This document shows, piece after piece, positions 25,376-35,000 of a stretch of 64,000 nt of DNA. Below the pieces are notes generated by a model that saw only the letters and a list, made by a program, of their open reading frames with translations, was not told where the DNA came from and searched no databases. The stretch is from CAYOUV01 sp963790075 (lineage in GTDB: Bacteria; Chloroflexota; Anaerolineae; Anaerolineales; Villigracilaceae). The translations under genes were made by a program, and so were the position numbers. The stretch's first letter is position 1; each line of letters opens with the position of its first letter. The stretch is from positions 265,908 through 329,907 of the forward strand of contig CAWBNG010000009.1 in NCBI GenBank assembly GCA_963790075.1, written 5' to 3'.

Positions 25376-25750
25376 AGGCGTCCTCCAAAAGGTGGGATTG
25401 CTGCTGACGAATTCCCTGGCTGCGCCAGGCAAACGAACGCTCAACGTCCGGCAGCTTGACGGACGTGATGCACAAAGCCCTGGGTAACGCCCAGGACAAA
25501 GGGAATGAGAAGCACGCCAGGCCGTTGGAGGAAACTCCAGCGGCCTGGCGTGCCGCTCATGAGATGAGCGACACACTTGAATTGAGGAGGAGAAGGGAAT
25601 TATCTAAACGCTGACCGGTGCAGCCTGGTCGAACGTGAGCGTGATTGGATTGTCGTCACGCAGGAGGGGATCGTCGTTCAAGGCGAATGGCGCGACCAGT
25701 TCAGCGTCTTTCGATCATCTGATTATCTGTCAGACGAACACAACCAAACG
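25376..25750 (-). promoter_or_regulatory. Hairpin-rich leader region, no gene seen
   Basis: 375 bases without a convincing gene. It holds a string of inverted repeats: CCTGGC/GCCAGG (about 25415-25429), CGTCCG/CGGACG (about 25445-25465), CTGGG/CCCAG (about 25480-25494), a long one with 13-base perfect arms GCACGCCAGGCCG / CGGCCTGGCGTGC (25512-25553) that continues inward through TGGAG/CTCCA, and CTCAT/ATGAG (25556-25568). On the minus strand this would be the structured 5' leader of the 24845-25375 gene. A short frame at about 25600-25700 ends 'ITLTFDQAAPVSV' but lacks a start. Confidence 0.55.
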
Positions 25751-26173
25751 TCAAAACGGGATTTCGTCTTCCGCCTGGGCGGGGACTTCGGCTTGACCGT
25801 TCACATCTTCGGTCGCGGCCTCGTTCTTGCTGCCCAGGAAGCGTACGAGCGTCGCGCTGATTTCGAAGGAAGTCGCAGGGCGACCATCCTGCCGGGTCCA
25901 CAGGCGCGGGCTGCCCGTCTCGGGATCTGCCACCAGCCGGCCTTCGACCAGCACCAGGCTGCCCTTGTGCAGGTAGGTGTCGCAGGCTTCGGCCTGTTTA
26001 CCCCAGACTGTTACTCTGAACCAGGTGGTTTCCTTTACCTCCTGCCCTGCCGCATCCCTATATTTGCGGTTAGTAGCGACGGAGAAGCGGGTGCGGAGCT
26101 GGCCAGAGGCGGTGTAATCCATCTCCGGGTCGCGACCCAGGTAGCCAACAATGAGTGTGGATTGGTGTGACAT
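25751..26173 (-). CDS. ssb: Single-stranded DNA-binding protein
   Basis: 140 residues. OB-fold signatures are 'LIVGYLGRDPEMDYTASGQ', 'RFSVATNRKYRDAAGQEV', 'TTWFRVTVWGKQAEACDTYL' and 'KGSLVLVEGRL'. The tail ends DEIPF, close to the usual acidic DDDIPF tip that recruits partner proteins. It is an element-borne SSB, placed directly after the Rad52-like gene. Confidence 0.94.
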   Translation of the reverse strand: MSHQSTLIVGYLGRDPEMDYTASGQLRTRFSVATNRKYRDAAGQEVKETTWFRVTVWGKQAEACDTYLHKGSLVLVEGRLVADPETGSPRLWTRQDGRPATSFEISATLVRFLGSKNEAATEDVNGQAEVPAQAEDEIPF

Positions 26174-26214
26174 GTTGTTTTCCTTTCTGTTTGAGTAATA
26201 TGAAATTTGAGCGT

Positions 26215-27339
26215 TTATTCGGCCGGCTGCCCCGCTGGCTTCGTGCCAGCGGGATGGCGCTCGGGCGGCACGACGCCGCCCGGCTGCAAAGAATCGAGCA
26301 GCAGCCGGGCCGCGACTTTGGACTTGCGGCCATTCCTATCCCCATTAGGGTGATATTGGTCGCCGGCCAGGAATTGCAGCACTTTGAGCCCATCTTCGGC
26401 CTGGGCCACCTGCTCGAGCACCAATCCCTTGTATTCGGGATGGCTCTTGGACCCAAGAGGACAGGGAACTGCCCTGGCTTGTTCCAGGGTCAGGTCGATG
26501 GCCTCCGCAGCCGGTTGCTTCTTTTCTGACTGCTTACCTTTGGAACGGGTCAGGCCGGCGCGCGAGCCTTTGTCGTACAGGTCATTACCGAATTGCCCGC
26601 CGAGCTGCCGGAAGCAGCGCTTGAGGCAGTCCGTGGCGCAGCCGGAGATGGCCGTATCGAGCGCTTCGGGCGCGTCGCCCGTGAAGTTGCAGCGTCCGAC
26701 GTCGGCATGAACGTAGGCCTGGCCGTCTAAATGGACGGTCACGCGGCCGGTGATCCAGACGATGCCGACCTGCTCGACCAGCGGCTGGCCGTCCTTTCCG
26801 AGCTGGGGCACACGTCCTTGAGTATTCTTATCCCAGCGCGTGCGGGTCCTCTGCCACTGGCGTACCTGCGGCTCGCCGGTCTCGAACGACCAGCGATAGG
26901 CGAAGAGCTCGTTGGCGGTATTAATCACGTCGTAGCCTTCGAGATAGGGGACTTGTTCCCTTTTGGAGGCCTCGCGCCATTTGACCCGGGCAGGGTCGAG
27001 CGGCTGGTTGAGCCGTTCGATGAGTTGTGTGACTGGTGTATCAGTCATCGTTGAAACTCCTTCTGTGAAATCTGTTTGCGCCCCTTGCGCTAGCAGGTTC
27101 AGGCGCAGTCCGCAAATGTGCTTGCACTCCAGACCCAGGCCAGCATAGTGCTGGTGATCCGGGCAAGAGCAATTCAGGCATTCATCTTTAGATGAAAGGA
27201 TGGTGTAGGTGTCGGTCGTTGTCTTGACCTTCCAGCTATCTCCCTCTCGCCAATATTGCCAGCGGCCTTTGGCAAACGCCTCTTCAGCGGACTTCTTTCG
27301 TTTGAGTTGTTCTGTTGGGATGTCTATGGTTTTGATCAT
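26215..27339 (-). CDS. Rad52-like single-strand annealing protein with N-terminal SWIM zinc finger
   Basis: 374 residues. Residues about 45-80 form a SWIM-type finger (CLNCSCPDHQHY...CKHICG). Residues about 105-260 match the Rad52/Rad22 annealing domain: 'YLEGYDVINTANELFAYRWS', 'HADVGRCNF' and 'ALDTAISGCATDCLKRCFRQ'. The C-terminal tail is unassigned. A second, well-placed start exists at 27048 ('MTDTPVTQL') with AGGAG upstream, so the finger and the annealing domain could be made as separate proteins; the residues between them are the translated ribosome site, suggesting a fusion of two genes after loss of a stop. It would anneal single strands coated by the neighbouring SSB. Confidence 0.85.
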   Translation of the reverse strand: MIKTIDIPTEQLKRKKSAEEAFAKGRWQYWREGDSWKVKTTTDTYTILSSKDECLNCSCPDHQHYAGLGLECKHICGLRLNLLAQGAQTDFTEGVSTMTDTPVTQLIERLNQPLDPARVKWREASKREQVPYLEGYDVINTANELFAYRWSFETGEPQVRQWQRTRTRWDKNTQGRVPQLGKDGQPLVEQVGIVWITGRVTVHLDGQAYVHADVGRCNFTGDAPEALDTAISGCATDCLKRCFRQLGGQFGNDLYDKGSRAGLTRSKGKQSEKKQPAAEAIDLTLEQARAVPCPLGSKSHPEYKGLVLEQVAQAEDGLKVLQFLAGDQYHPNGDRNGRKSKVAARLLLDSLQPGGVVPPERHPAGTKPAGQPAE

Positions 27340-27674
27340 GTCCTCCTTCTCCTGATGGTGGAATTACCTGCAACGGATGCTCCCAAATTGGGACGAACGC
27401 AAATCAACGCTCTCAAAGAGCGCGATTCACAAAATAAGGAATAATGGCAAACCGGCAGAAATTCCTGCCGGGATTCTGTACATGGGGCGGAGGACGGCCC
27501 CGTGAGAAGAAGTCTGTAACCGATATGAAGTTGGAAAAGTGCGGGAATAAAACACGGAAGAGGCGCCCCAGGGGGAAATACGTCTTCCAGTGCAGGCCGT
27601 GCCGAAGGGCCGCTAAGACGGCCAATCTTCGACGTGGCGAACGAACGGTGGGCGAGCCACCGGAGTCCGAAAAA
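27340..27674. other. 335-base gap with only a doubtful small ORF
   Basis: A plus-strand frame at 27444-27755 (103 codons) is rich in Arg/Lys and has CxxC-like 'FQCRPCRRAAKTANLRR'. It overlaps the 3' end of the OB-fold gene on the other strand and has only AAGGA at close spacing. It may be a small zinc protein or noise. Nothing else is evident. Confidence 0.3.
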
Positions 27675-28145
27675 TTAGGTTGCGGGTTCGGCCAGTTCGG
27701 CCGGGTCAGGTTCAGACTGAACGCCGGCCGCAGGCGCTTCCGACTCAGTTTCTGACTTCATGTCCTTGGCGGCCCTGGCCTTCTTCGGGCGCTTGGCGTC
27801 GGCCAGGAACTTGACCTGCGTCGCCAGAATCTGAACCGTGGGCCGGCGGATGATCAGCTTACCCAGTTCGCCGGGCAATTCGACGCCTGCATGCGACTTG
27901 CTGACCACCAAACGTAGCGGCTCGACGATATCCCGCCCGACGATGCGGCCGGCCACGCGGACCAGTTGTCCGATCTTGACCCGGCGGGTACCCAGGTCCA
28001 GGGCGGGGTCGACCTGGACGGTGACGTAATCCGAGAAGGCCTTGCCGTTCTCACCGGGGCGATGGTTTGCCAGGCGCAGAAAACGCCCATCGCGGTACTC
28101 CCAGGAGCGGGTCAGGTAGCCTTCAAATTCGACCTGGTTGAGCAT
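27675..28145 (-). CDS. SSB-like OB-fold protein
   Basis: 156 residues. 'NQVEFEGYLTRSWEYRDGRF', 'FSDYVTVQVDPALDLGTRRV' and 'KIGQLVRVAGRIVGRD' give an OB-fold pattern of the single-strand-binding type, followed by a basic then acidic low-complexity tail from about residue 115. It is the first gene of the minus-strand module, with AAGGAG before the ATG. A second SSB-like protein beside the true ssb suggests a division of labour, for example at the transfer origin; that is inference. Confidence 0.78.
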   Translation of the reverse strand: MLNQVEFEGYLTRSWEYRDGRFLRLANHRPGENGKAFSDYVTVQVDPALDLGTRRVKIGQLVRVAGRIVGRDIVEPLRLVVSKSHAGVELPGELGKLIIRRPTVQILATQVKFLADAKRPKKARAAKDMKSETESEAPAAGVQSEPDPAELAEPAT

Positions 28146-28730
28146 GGGTTAATTCTCCTTCTGTGAGTTAAACGAAAGCGCCACATCCAGCGGATGTGCT
28201 GCTGACGGATGTGGCGTCTGGCTAACGGATGGGGATATTCAGTTCTGCCGGCGGACCGGCGAGTTCACTATAGCATGGTCAGGATAAGTTGTCATCCACT
28301 GTGTCTACAGTTGCGTAAAGGCGGAGACATATTTCCAGACAATGAACGAGAGAAAAAGCTGATTGATACTTTGCAGCAAAAAGGAGCGAGCCCCCAGTTT
28401 TAACTACTTCGTCCCACCAGTCAAGGTATGTATTTCTCGTATAAGAGATGCGCACCTTTTTGAAAATAAATACGCTTAAGTTGACGAACAAATGCGCTTG
28501 AGACTCAAGCGCTTCGGCGGCACACACTAGGGCAGCGCTCACAAGTCGATGAGCTAACGCCTAGGTAAGGCGGGCGGGGCCGCCAAAAAACCAAACAGGA
28601 TGGCAATTCCTACGACCTTTCCAAATCATAATCTGTCCTTTTCGAAAAAACATGTATACTAATTAAGTTGATACTGATTGCGCGAGGGGGTACCCCCGGG
28701 CACCAATAAACATTTGTAAAGTTACCTATC
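28146..28730. promoter_or_regulatory. 585-base intergenic region between divergent operons
   Basis: No convincing gene. Near 28180-28215 the arms GCCACATCC and GGATGTGGC enclose an extra GGATGTG, so CACATCC can pair with either copy: a possible two-state leader for the minus-strand module. GCCGG/CCGGC (28247-28260) forms another hairpin. A perfect 12-base palindrome GGGGGTACCCCC lies at about 28686-28697. TATACT at 28655-28660 could be the -10 of the plus-strand defence genes. GC content falls across this region. Confidence 0.5.
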
Positions 28731-31700
28731 ATGCCCAAAAAGAAAATACCCAAAACCCAACCATCACTTCCGAATGTTCCACCACCAGAAATTGGGGCTG
28801 TAAAAAAAGTAGCTCCCGGTTCCCCTGCCTTGCAACCAATGTCCCCAAAAACCGGCTCGGATTTGTTTATCGTGGATAACAGCGACGCCGATTGGAAGGT
28901 GCGCGCTTATTTGTCAGATTGGTGCGAATTTTCGAAATCCATTGATATTGCGACTGGATATTTTGAAATTAGCGCGCTGCTTGCTTTGAAAGAAAAATGG
29001 CAATCGGTTGACCAGATTCGCATCTTAATGGGAGACGAAGTATCGCTCTCGACCAAGCGGGTTTTTGAACAAGGTTTGGAAAAAATCGAGGGCAAGTTGG
29101 ATCACAGCCTAGATAGCGAGAAAAAGGTAAACGACTTCCTTGAAGGCGTGCCTGCGATTGTGGAGGCTATCCGCTCAGGAAAAATTCAATGCAAGGTTTT
29201 TCGCAAGGATAAGTTCCACGCCAAAGCCTACATCACCCATGGTCGGGCGGCAGTATTGGGTTCCTTTGCCCTGGTTGGTTCTTCAAACTTTACGTATCCA
29301 GGCCTTCAGGATAATGTTGAATTGAATGTACAGCTCAGCGGCACCGAGGTGAGGCTTCTGCAAGATTGGTATGAACGGTTCTGGGTAGAGGCCGAAGATA
29401 TTACACCAGACATCCTGAGAACCATTGAACGACACACAAAGCAGCATTCCCCATTTGACATCTGGCTCAAAGCCATGGATGAATATTTCCGTGGGCGCGA
29501 CCTCGAACCTGATGTTTGGGATATGGAAAAGTCCAACGTTTTCAAAATTCTTGATAAGTACCAACAGGATGCCTACCGCAACCTTATGCCAATTGCCAAA
29601 CTTTACGGTGGGGCATTCCTGTGTGATGGCGTTGGATTAGGAAAAACCTATGTTGGTCTCATGCTGATCGAAAGGTTGGTTTCCAAGGAGGGCAAGCAGG
29701 TGGTGCTGTTTGCGCCGAAGGCCACGCGAGAAGATGTCTGGGAGCCAGCATTACGACAATATTTACCCAAGGTGTTCAGTGGTTTTGTCAATCTAAAAAT
29801 CTACAATCATACTGACCTCCAGAGAAAAGGCCATTGGCCTCAGGACATGGCGCTGACCTTACATGATGCCGACGCGGTAATTATTGATGAAGCCCATCAT
29901 TTCAGGAACATTGGAATTAAGGGGGAAGGTGTGAGAACTCCTTCCCGTTATCGGCTGCTTCAGGATTACCTTCAAGCCAATAGCAGGGCCAAGCAGCTCT
30001 ACTTTCTGACAGCGACGCCAGTCAATAACTCCATTCACGATTTTCGCCATGTTATCGAGTTATTTACCGGAGGCGAAGAGAGCTACTTTGCCTCAACCCT
30101 CGGTATACACAATTTGCGCTCACACTTCATTCAACTCGAAAAGAAGATCCTTGGGCAACTGCCGGGGGTCGAGCGACTGGATATGTTCTTAGAATCGGAG
30201 TATCAGGAAGCCGAACGCATCCTGCGTACCGATACGATGTTCGATGCATTGGTGGTGCAACGCAGCCGGGCTTTTGTAAAAGACAGCCAAATCCTTCATG
30301 GAGGCAGCGGGGCGATCTTTCCGGAGCGCGAACTCCCGAAGGTTGCTCCATACAGTATCAAGAACACTTACGGTACATTACTTGAGAGCGTCCGAACTGC
30401 TTTTAAGAAAGAACATCCACTCTTTGTTCTCGGTATCTACTATCCATTAGCTTATTGGAAGGGAGATAAAGAAAGTTCTACGTTCAAATCCTTTGATGAA
30501 GGCCGGCAGAAGCAAGTAGTCATGCTCATCCGGACCCTATTCCTAAAACGCTTCGAAAGCTCAGCCAAGGCTTTTGAGGGCTCCTGCTGGCGACTTCTGC
30601 AAAAGTTATTGGCTTGGGTCACGGTACATGCTCAAACCGAACATGACAAAAAACGTTTAGATCGATGGAAGACAAAGAACGCCGAATTGATTGGTTTTGT
30701 TCAAGCACACCAGCAGGAACTTTGGCCGGATGAAGCAGACGAAGACGAGGTTGAGGAATTCCTAAGTGAAGATGTGCTTAACGCTATCGAGCGCCTGAAT
30801 CCAGAAGATTTCGATGTAGATGCAATCCTGGATGATACTTTTGACGATATGGACCAGTTAGCCGACTTTCTCAGGGAAGTGGCGCGTATCAAGCCGGCCC
30901 AGGACGATAAATTAAAAGCCTTGATCAAGCTGCTCAAGACAGATCGTGTGCTCAAGAATCAGAAGGTCATCATTTTTACTGAATTTGCGGATACTGCCCG
31001 TTATCTGGAACAAGAATTGAACAAAGCCGGCATCGAGGGAATTCATCGTATAGATGGCAGCAGTAACCAAAAACACCGCAGTGATGTGATCCGAAGATTT
31101 TCCCCCTATTACAATGGCTCAAGTTCTGCCGAAATTGTTGCGGCAGGTAAAAAAGAAATCCGAGTGCTGATCAGCACGGATATCCTGGCGGAAGGTCTCA
31201 ACCTGCAGGATGCCACCCGCTTGATCAACTACGATATTCACTGGAACCCAGTCCGATTGATGCAGCGGATTGGGCGCGTTGACCGACGCATGAATCTCGG
31301 CATAGAAGCGCAAATGATCGCCGACCACCCCGAATTAAAAGAACAACGCGGCAAAGTGGCTTTCTGGAACTTCCTGCCCCCAGATGAACTGGATGACTTG
31401 CTGCGTCTCTTCCAAAGAGTTACGAACAAGGTGTTGGTAATCTCGCGCACTCTGGGTATCGAAGGTCGCACATTGCTGACCCCGGATGATGAATTTGACC
31501 CGATCAAAGAAATCAACGAGCAATGCGACGGTACATTATCTGAGATCGAGCAGTTACGCCTGGAATATATTAAGTTAGCCAAACAGTACCCTGACCTTAT
31601 CGAAGAACTGGCAAAACTGCCTATGAAAGCCTTTTCAGGGCGCGCCTCGCCCAAACCGGGGGCTCGGGCAGTCTTCTTCTGCTACCGTATCCCACGCCCA

Positions 31701-31994
31701 GATCCCGATCTCATTGATAACGAGACCGCCCAGCCGCGTTGGAGTGACCGGGCCGGCTTCACGGTCTGGATGTGCTATGACCTGCTGGGAAACCGCATTC
31801 TCACGGAGCCAAAGGAGATTGCCGAATTAATCCGTTCAGAACCAGACACTCCACGCCACTGCTCGATTGAGCGAAAAACTCTTTCAGAAATACGCAAGAA
31901 AATGGATGACCAGATCATCAACGACCATCTGCGCCGCTTGCAGGCTCCTATCGGCGTCATGCCGATCCTGAAGTGCTGGATGGAGCTGAATTAG
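28731..31994 (+). CDS. PLD-nuclease/SNF2-type helicase of a restriction-like system
   Basis: 1087 residues. Residues about 45-240 are a phospholipase D-like domain: H163xK165 ('KFHAKAYI') followed by 'GSFALVGSSNFTYPGLQDN'; one HxK...GSxN unit, so it would act as a dimer or with a second site. Residues about 270-560 hold helicase lobe 1 with Walker A GVGLGKT (about 300-306) and DEAH at 386-389, 'LYFLTATPVNN'. Lobe 2 has 'VIIFTEFADTARYLEQEL', 'VLISTDILAEGLNLQDA' and 'LMQRIGRVDRRMN'. An acidic insertion (about 665-720) separates the lobes. Such proteins act as translocating nucleases in defence systems. It is 10 bases upstream of the methyltransferase gene, so the two form one unit. Confidence 0.9.
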   Translation: MPKKKIPKTQPSLPNVPPPEIGAVKKVAPGSPALQPMSPKTGSDLFIVDNSDADWKVRAYLSDWCEFSKSIDIATGYFEISALLALKEKWQSVDQIRILMGDEVSLSTKRVFEQGLEKIEGKLDHSLDSEKKVNDFLEGVPAIVEAIRSGKIQCKVFRKDKFHAKAYITHGRAAVLGSFALVGSSNFTYPGLQDNVELNVQLSGTEVRLLQDWYERFWVEAEDITPDILRTIERHTKQHSPFDIWLKAMDEYFRGRDLEPDVWDMEKSNVFKILDKYQQDAYRNLMPIAKLYGGAFLCDGVGLGKTYVGLMLIERLVSKEGKQVVLFAPKATREDVWEPALRQYLPKVFSGFVNLKIYNHTDLQRKGHWPQDMALTLHDADAVIIDEAHHFRNIGIKGEGVRTPSRYRLLQDYLQANSRAKQLYFLTATPVNNSIHDFRHVIELFTGGEESYFASTLGIHNLRSHFIQLEKKILGQLPGVERLDMFLESEYQEAERILRTDTMFDALVVQRSRAFVKDSQILHGGSGAIFPERELPKVAPYSIKNTYGTLLESVRTAFKKEHPLFVLGIYYPLAYWKGDKESSTFKSFDEGRQKQVVMLIRTLFLKRFESSAKAFEGSCWRLLQKLLAWVTVHAQTEHDKKRLDRWKTKNAELIGFVQAHQQELWPDEADEDEVEEFLSEDVLNAIERLNPEDFDVDAILDDTFDDMDQLADFLREVARIKPAQDDKLKALIKLLKTDRVLKNQKVIIFTEFADTARYLEQELNKAGIEGIHRIDGSSNQKHRSDVIRRFSPYYNGSSSAEIVAAGKKEIRVLISTDILAEGLNLQDATRLINYDIHWNPVRLMQRIGRVDRRMNLGIEAQMIADHPELKEQRGKVAFWNFLPPDELDDLLRLFQRVTNKVLVISRTLGIEGRTLLTPDDEFDPIKEINEQCDGTLSEIEQLRLEYIKLAKQYPDLIEELAKLPMKAFSGRASPKPGARAVFFCYRIPRPDPDLIDNETAQPRWSDRAGFTVWMCYDLLGNRILTEPKEIAELIRSEPDTPRHCSIERKTLSEIRKKMDDQIINDHLRRLQAPIGVMPILKCWMELN

Positions 31995-32004
31995 GAGTTC
32001 CCTG

Positions 32005-35000
32005 ATGACCGATACCGCCCAACCCCTTTCCAAGATCAAGAATTTTGAACAACTCATCCACTACCTGGAAGAAGAACTTGACTGGCCATGTGAAGAATAT
32101 GGTTTCGATGAAATTACATTCCGCTACGCCCCTTCAGACTTGGGAATAAAGGAGGAAGAAGCAGCCCAGATAACATCCATCCATCAACTCCGCCCCTTCT
32201 TTCAGGGTCAGCCTTGGGGAATCTTTTTCATCGAGTTCGAAAAAAAACGCATCCCAGTCGTTTTATTGCGCCGAGTCCTGAGCCATTTGGTCATCAAAAA
32301 ACGAGCCTCGGCCAATAGAGCCGAGACAGCCGCCTGGAATATCGACAATCTTCTCTTCATTTCCGCCTTTGGTGACGTGGATACCGATCGGCGCGAGATC
32401 GCTTTCGCTCACTTCCATCAGGAAGAGGACAATCTGCCCACTTTGCGCGTCTTGGGTTGGGATGGGGCGGATACCGTGCTTAAGATGGAGTACGTCGCAA
32501 AGACGCTCAAGGAGAAACTGCGCTGGCCCGAAAACCCCAGAGATGTGGAAACATGGCGCGCGCAGTGGACGGGCGCGTTCCGCCACAAACCGGGGTATGT
32601 GATCAAAACGGCAAAAGAACTGGCAGAACGACTGGCGGAACTGGCGCGCAACATTCGCGCCGCCGCCGAAACGATCATGGAACACGAATCGGAAAAAGGG
32701 AGCCTGCGCAAACTGCATAAGGCATTTCAAACCGCGCTGATCCACGACCTGAGCGAAGAAGATTTTGCTGACTATTATGCGCAGACCATTACCTATGGTT
32801 TGCTAACTGCTGCCATCTCGCGCACCGACCTATCGGGCGGACAAGATGGTACCACGCTGGTGGCAGAGAACGTCACCGACATGGTCCCTATTACGAATCC
32901 ATTCTTGCGGGAAATGCTGGAGACCTTTTTGCATGTCGGCGGACGACAAGGTAAAGCCAGTCAAGACGGTATCGACTTTGATGAATTAGGCATTCAAGAT
33001 GTGGTGGAACTTCTGCGCAGCGATGAGACCGACCTGCCTGCCATCCTGCGTGATTTCGGCAATCGCGCTCCAGGCGAAGACCCCGTCATCCGTTTTTATG
33101 AAGATTTTCTGGCAGCCTATGATAAAAAACTGAAAGTACAACGCGGCGTGTTCTATACACCCAAGCCTATTGTTTCTTATATAGTGCGGAGCGTGCAAGA
33201 ACTGCTGAAAACCGAATTTGGGTTGGAGGACGGCTTGGCGGCGACGGTCACGTGGGCTGAAATGCACGCGCGAAGCGCGGAAGTAAAAATCCCAAAAGGC
33301 GTTTCACCAAACTCGTCTTTTGTGATGATACTCGACCCTGCCACTGGAACGGCGACCTTCCTGGTGGAAGTCATTGACGTCGTTGAGCGCACCATGAAAA
33401 CTAAATGGGCACGCGACCTGCAGTTATCCAAACCTGAAGAAAAAGATACTTGGAAGCATCACGAAATTGTGCGCCGCTGGAACGAGTACGTGCCCGCGTC
33501 GCTTTTGCCGCGCCTGTATGGTTATGAGTTGATGATGGCTCCGTATGCTATCGCCCACATGAAAATCGGTTTGAAGTTGTTTGAAACGGGCTACCGCTTT
33601 GCCAGCGACCAGCGCGCCAACATTTACCTGACTAATGCGCTCGAAGAGCCTTCGCAGTTGGCAGACAACAGCGCCGCCAGTTTGTTCGAAGCGCTGGGAC
33701 ATGAGTCGCAGGCGGTGAATGACGTAAAACAGGAAGTGCATTTTACGGTGGTGATTGGGAATCCGCCTTACGCAAATAGAGGAATGCTAAACAAAGGTGA
33801 TTGGATATTATCTTTACTAGAGGAATATAAAAAAGGTCTTGACGAACAAAAATTGAACTTAGATGATGACTTTATTAAATTTATTCGCATTGGACAATGG
33901 CAAATCAACAAAACAGGATGTGGCATCTTAGCCTATATTACCAATAATACTTACTTGGATGGCGTTACTCATCGTCGTATTCGTCAAAGTCTCTTAGAAA
34001 CATTTGAACATGCTAATATTTTGAATCTACACGGTAACAGCAAGAGAAAAGAGATGAGTCCAGATGGCTCAAAAGACGAAAATGTATTTGATATTCAACA
34101 GGGTGTTGGAATAAGCATTTTTACTAAAGCAGGTCAACGGACGGTAGGAGTTTTTCATTCTGACTTGTGGGGAGTAAGAGAACAAAAATATCTACAACTC
34201 ACAAACACGACTATAGGCACTACAAATTGGCGTGAATTGAATGACATTGATCACAAATCATGCCTGGGAACATTTTACTTTTTTGAACCCAAGTCACTGA
34301 TGAATATAGATGAATACTGCACAGGATGGGCTGCTAATAATATTTTCTTGTCATACAGCAACGGGATTGAAACACACAGAGACGAGATTAGCATTCATGA
34401 TGACACCAATAGCCTGATTTTAGTCATAGAAGATTTACAGAATATGACTCCAGAGGATTTCAGGAAGCACTACAAGCTTAACGCTGATGGAAGAGATTGG
34501 ACAGTAAAAGGAGCAAAAGAATCGGTACGCAAAATACAAACAAAGACATTTGAACCGATTACTATTTTGTATCGTCCATTTGATTTCAAGAAGACATTTT
34601 TGAATTCAGAAAACAAAGGCTTTATTGCTTATCCCCGATTCGATGTGATGCAGCATATGATAAATCCTAACATCGGACTCGTGCTTGCCAGATTAATTGT
34701 GCGAGACGACACATTTGATGCTGTCTTGGCGAGCAGATTTGTAACAGAGAAGAAAACAGGCGATTCAACTCGAAGCAGTTCGCTTTTTCCAGTTTATACA
34801 TACCCTTCAAATGTCAGCGTTGCGATTCAAACAAGTCTGTTTTCAGCAAATCGTAACCCCAACAATGAAGGGCGAGCTCCGAATATCTCGTCTGATTTTA
34901 TTGCGGACTTAGAATCACATCTTGGTCAAAAATTTATATTTGACGGTGTTGGCGACTTACACAAAACCTTTGGTCCCGAAGACGTATTCCATTACATGTA

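Noticed and set aside
24845..25576. Longer frame of the 24.8-kb zinc protein to 25576
   Set aside because: The extra 67 codons translate the hairpin cluster; the ATG at 25375 has a proper GGAGG.
25600..25700. Short coding-like stretch ending 'ITLTFDQAAPVSV'
   Set aside because: It has no start codon in frame after an upstream stop; it could be a scar of a lost small gene but cannot be supported.
28279..28542. 88-codon minus-strand ORF in the 28-kb gap
   Set aside because: No ribosome site, no recognisable motif, and it overlaps structured leader sequence.
28686..28697. GGGGGTACCCCC palindrome as a possible attachment site
   Set aside because: It bears no real match to the tRNA-Arg 3' end and there is no recombinase gene beside it.
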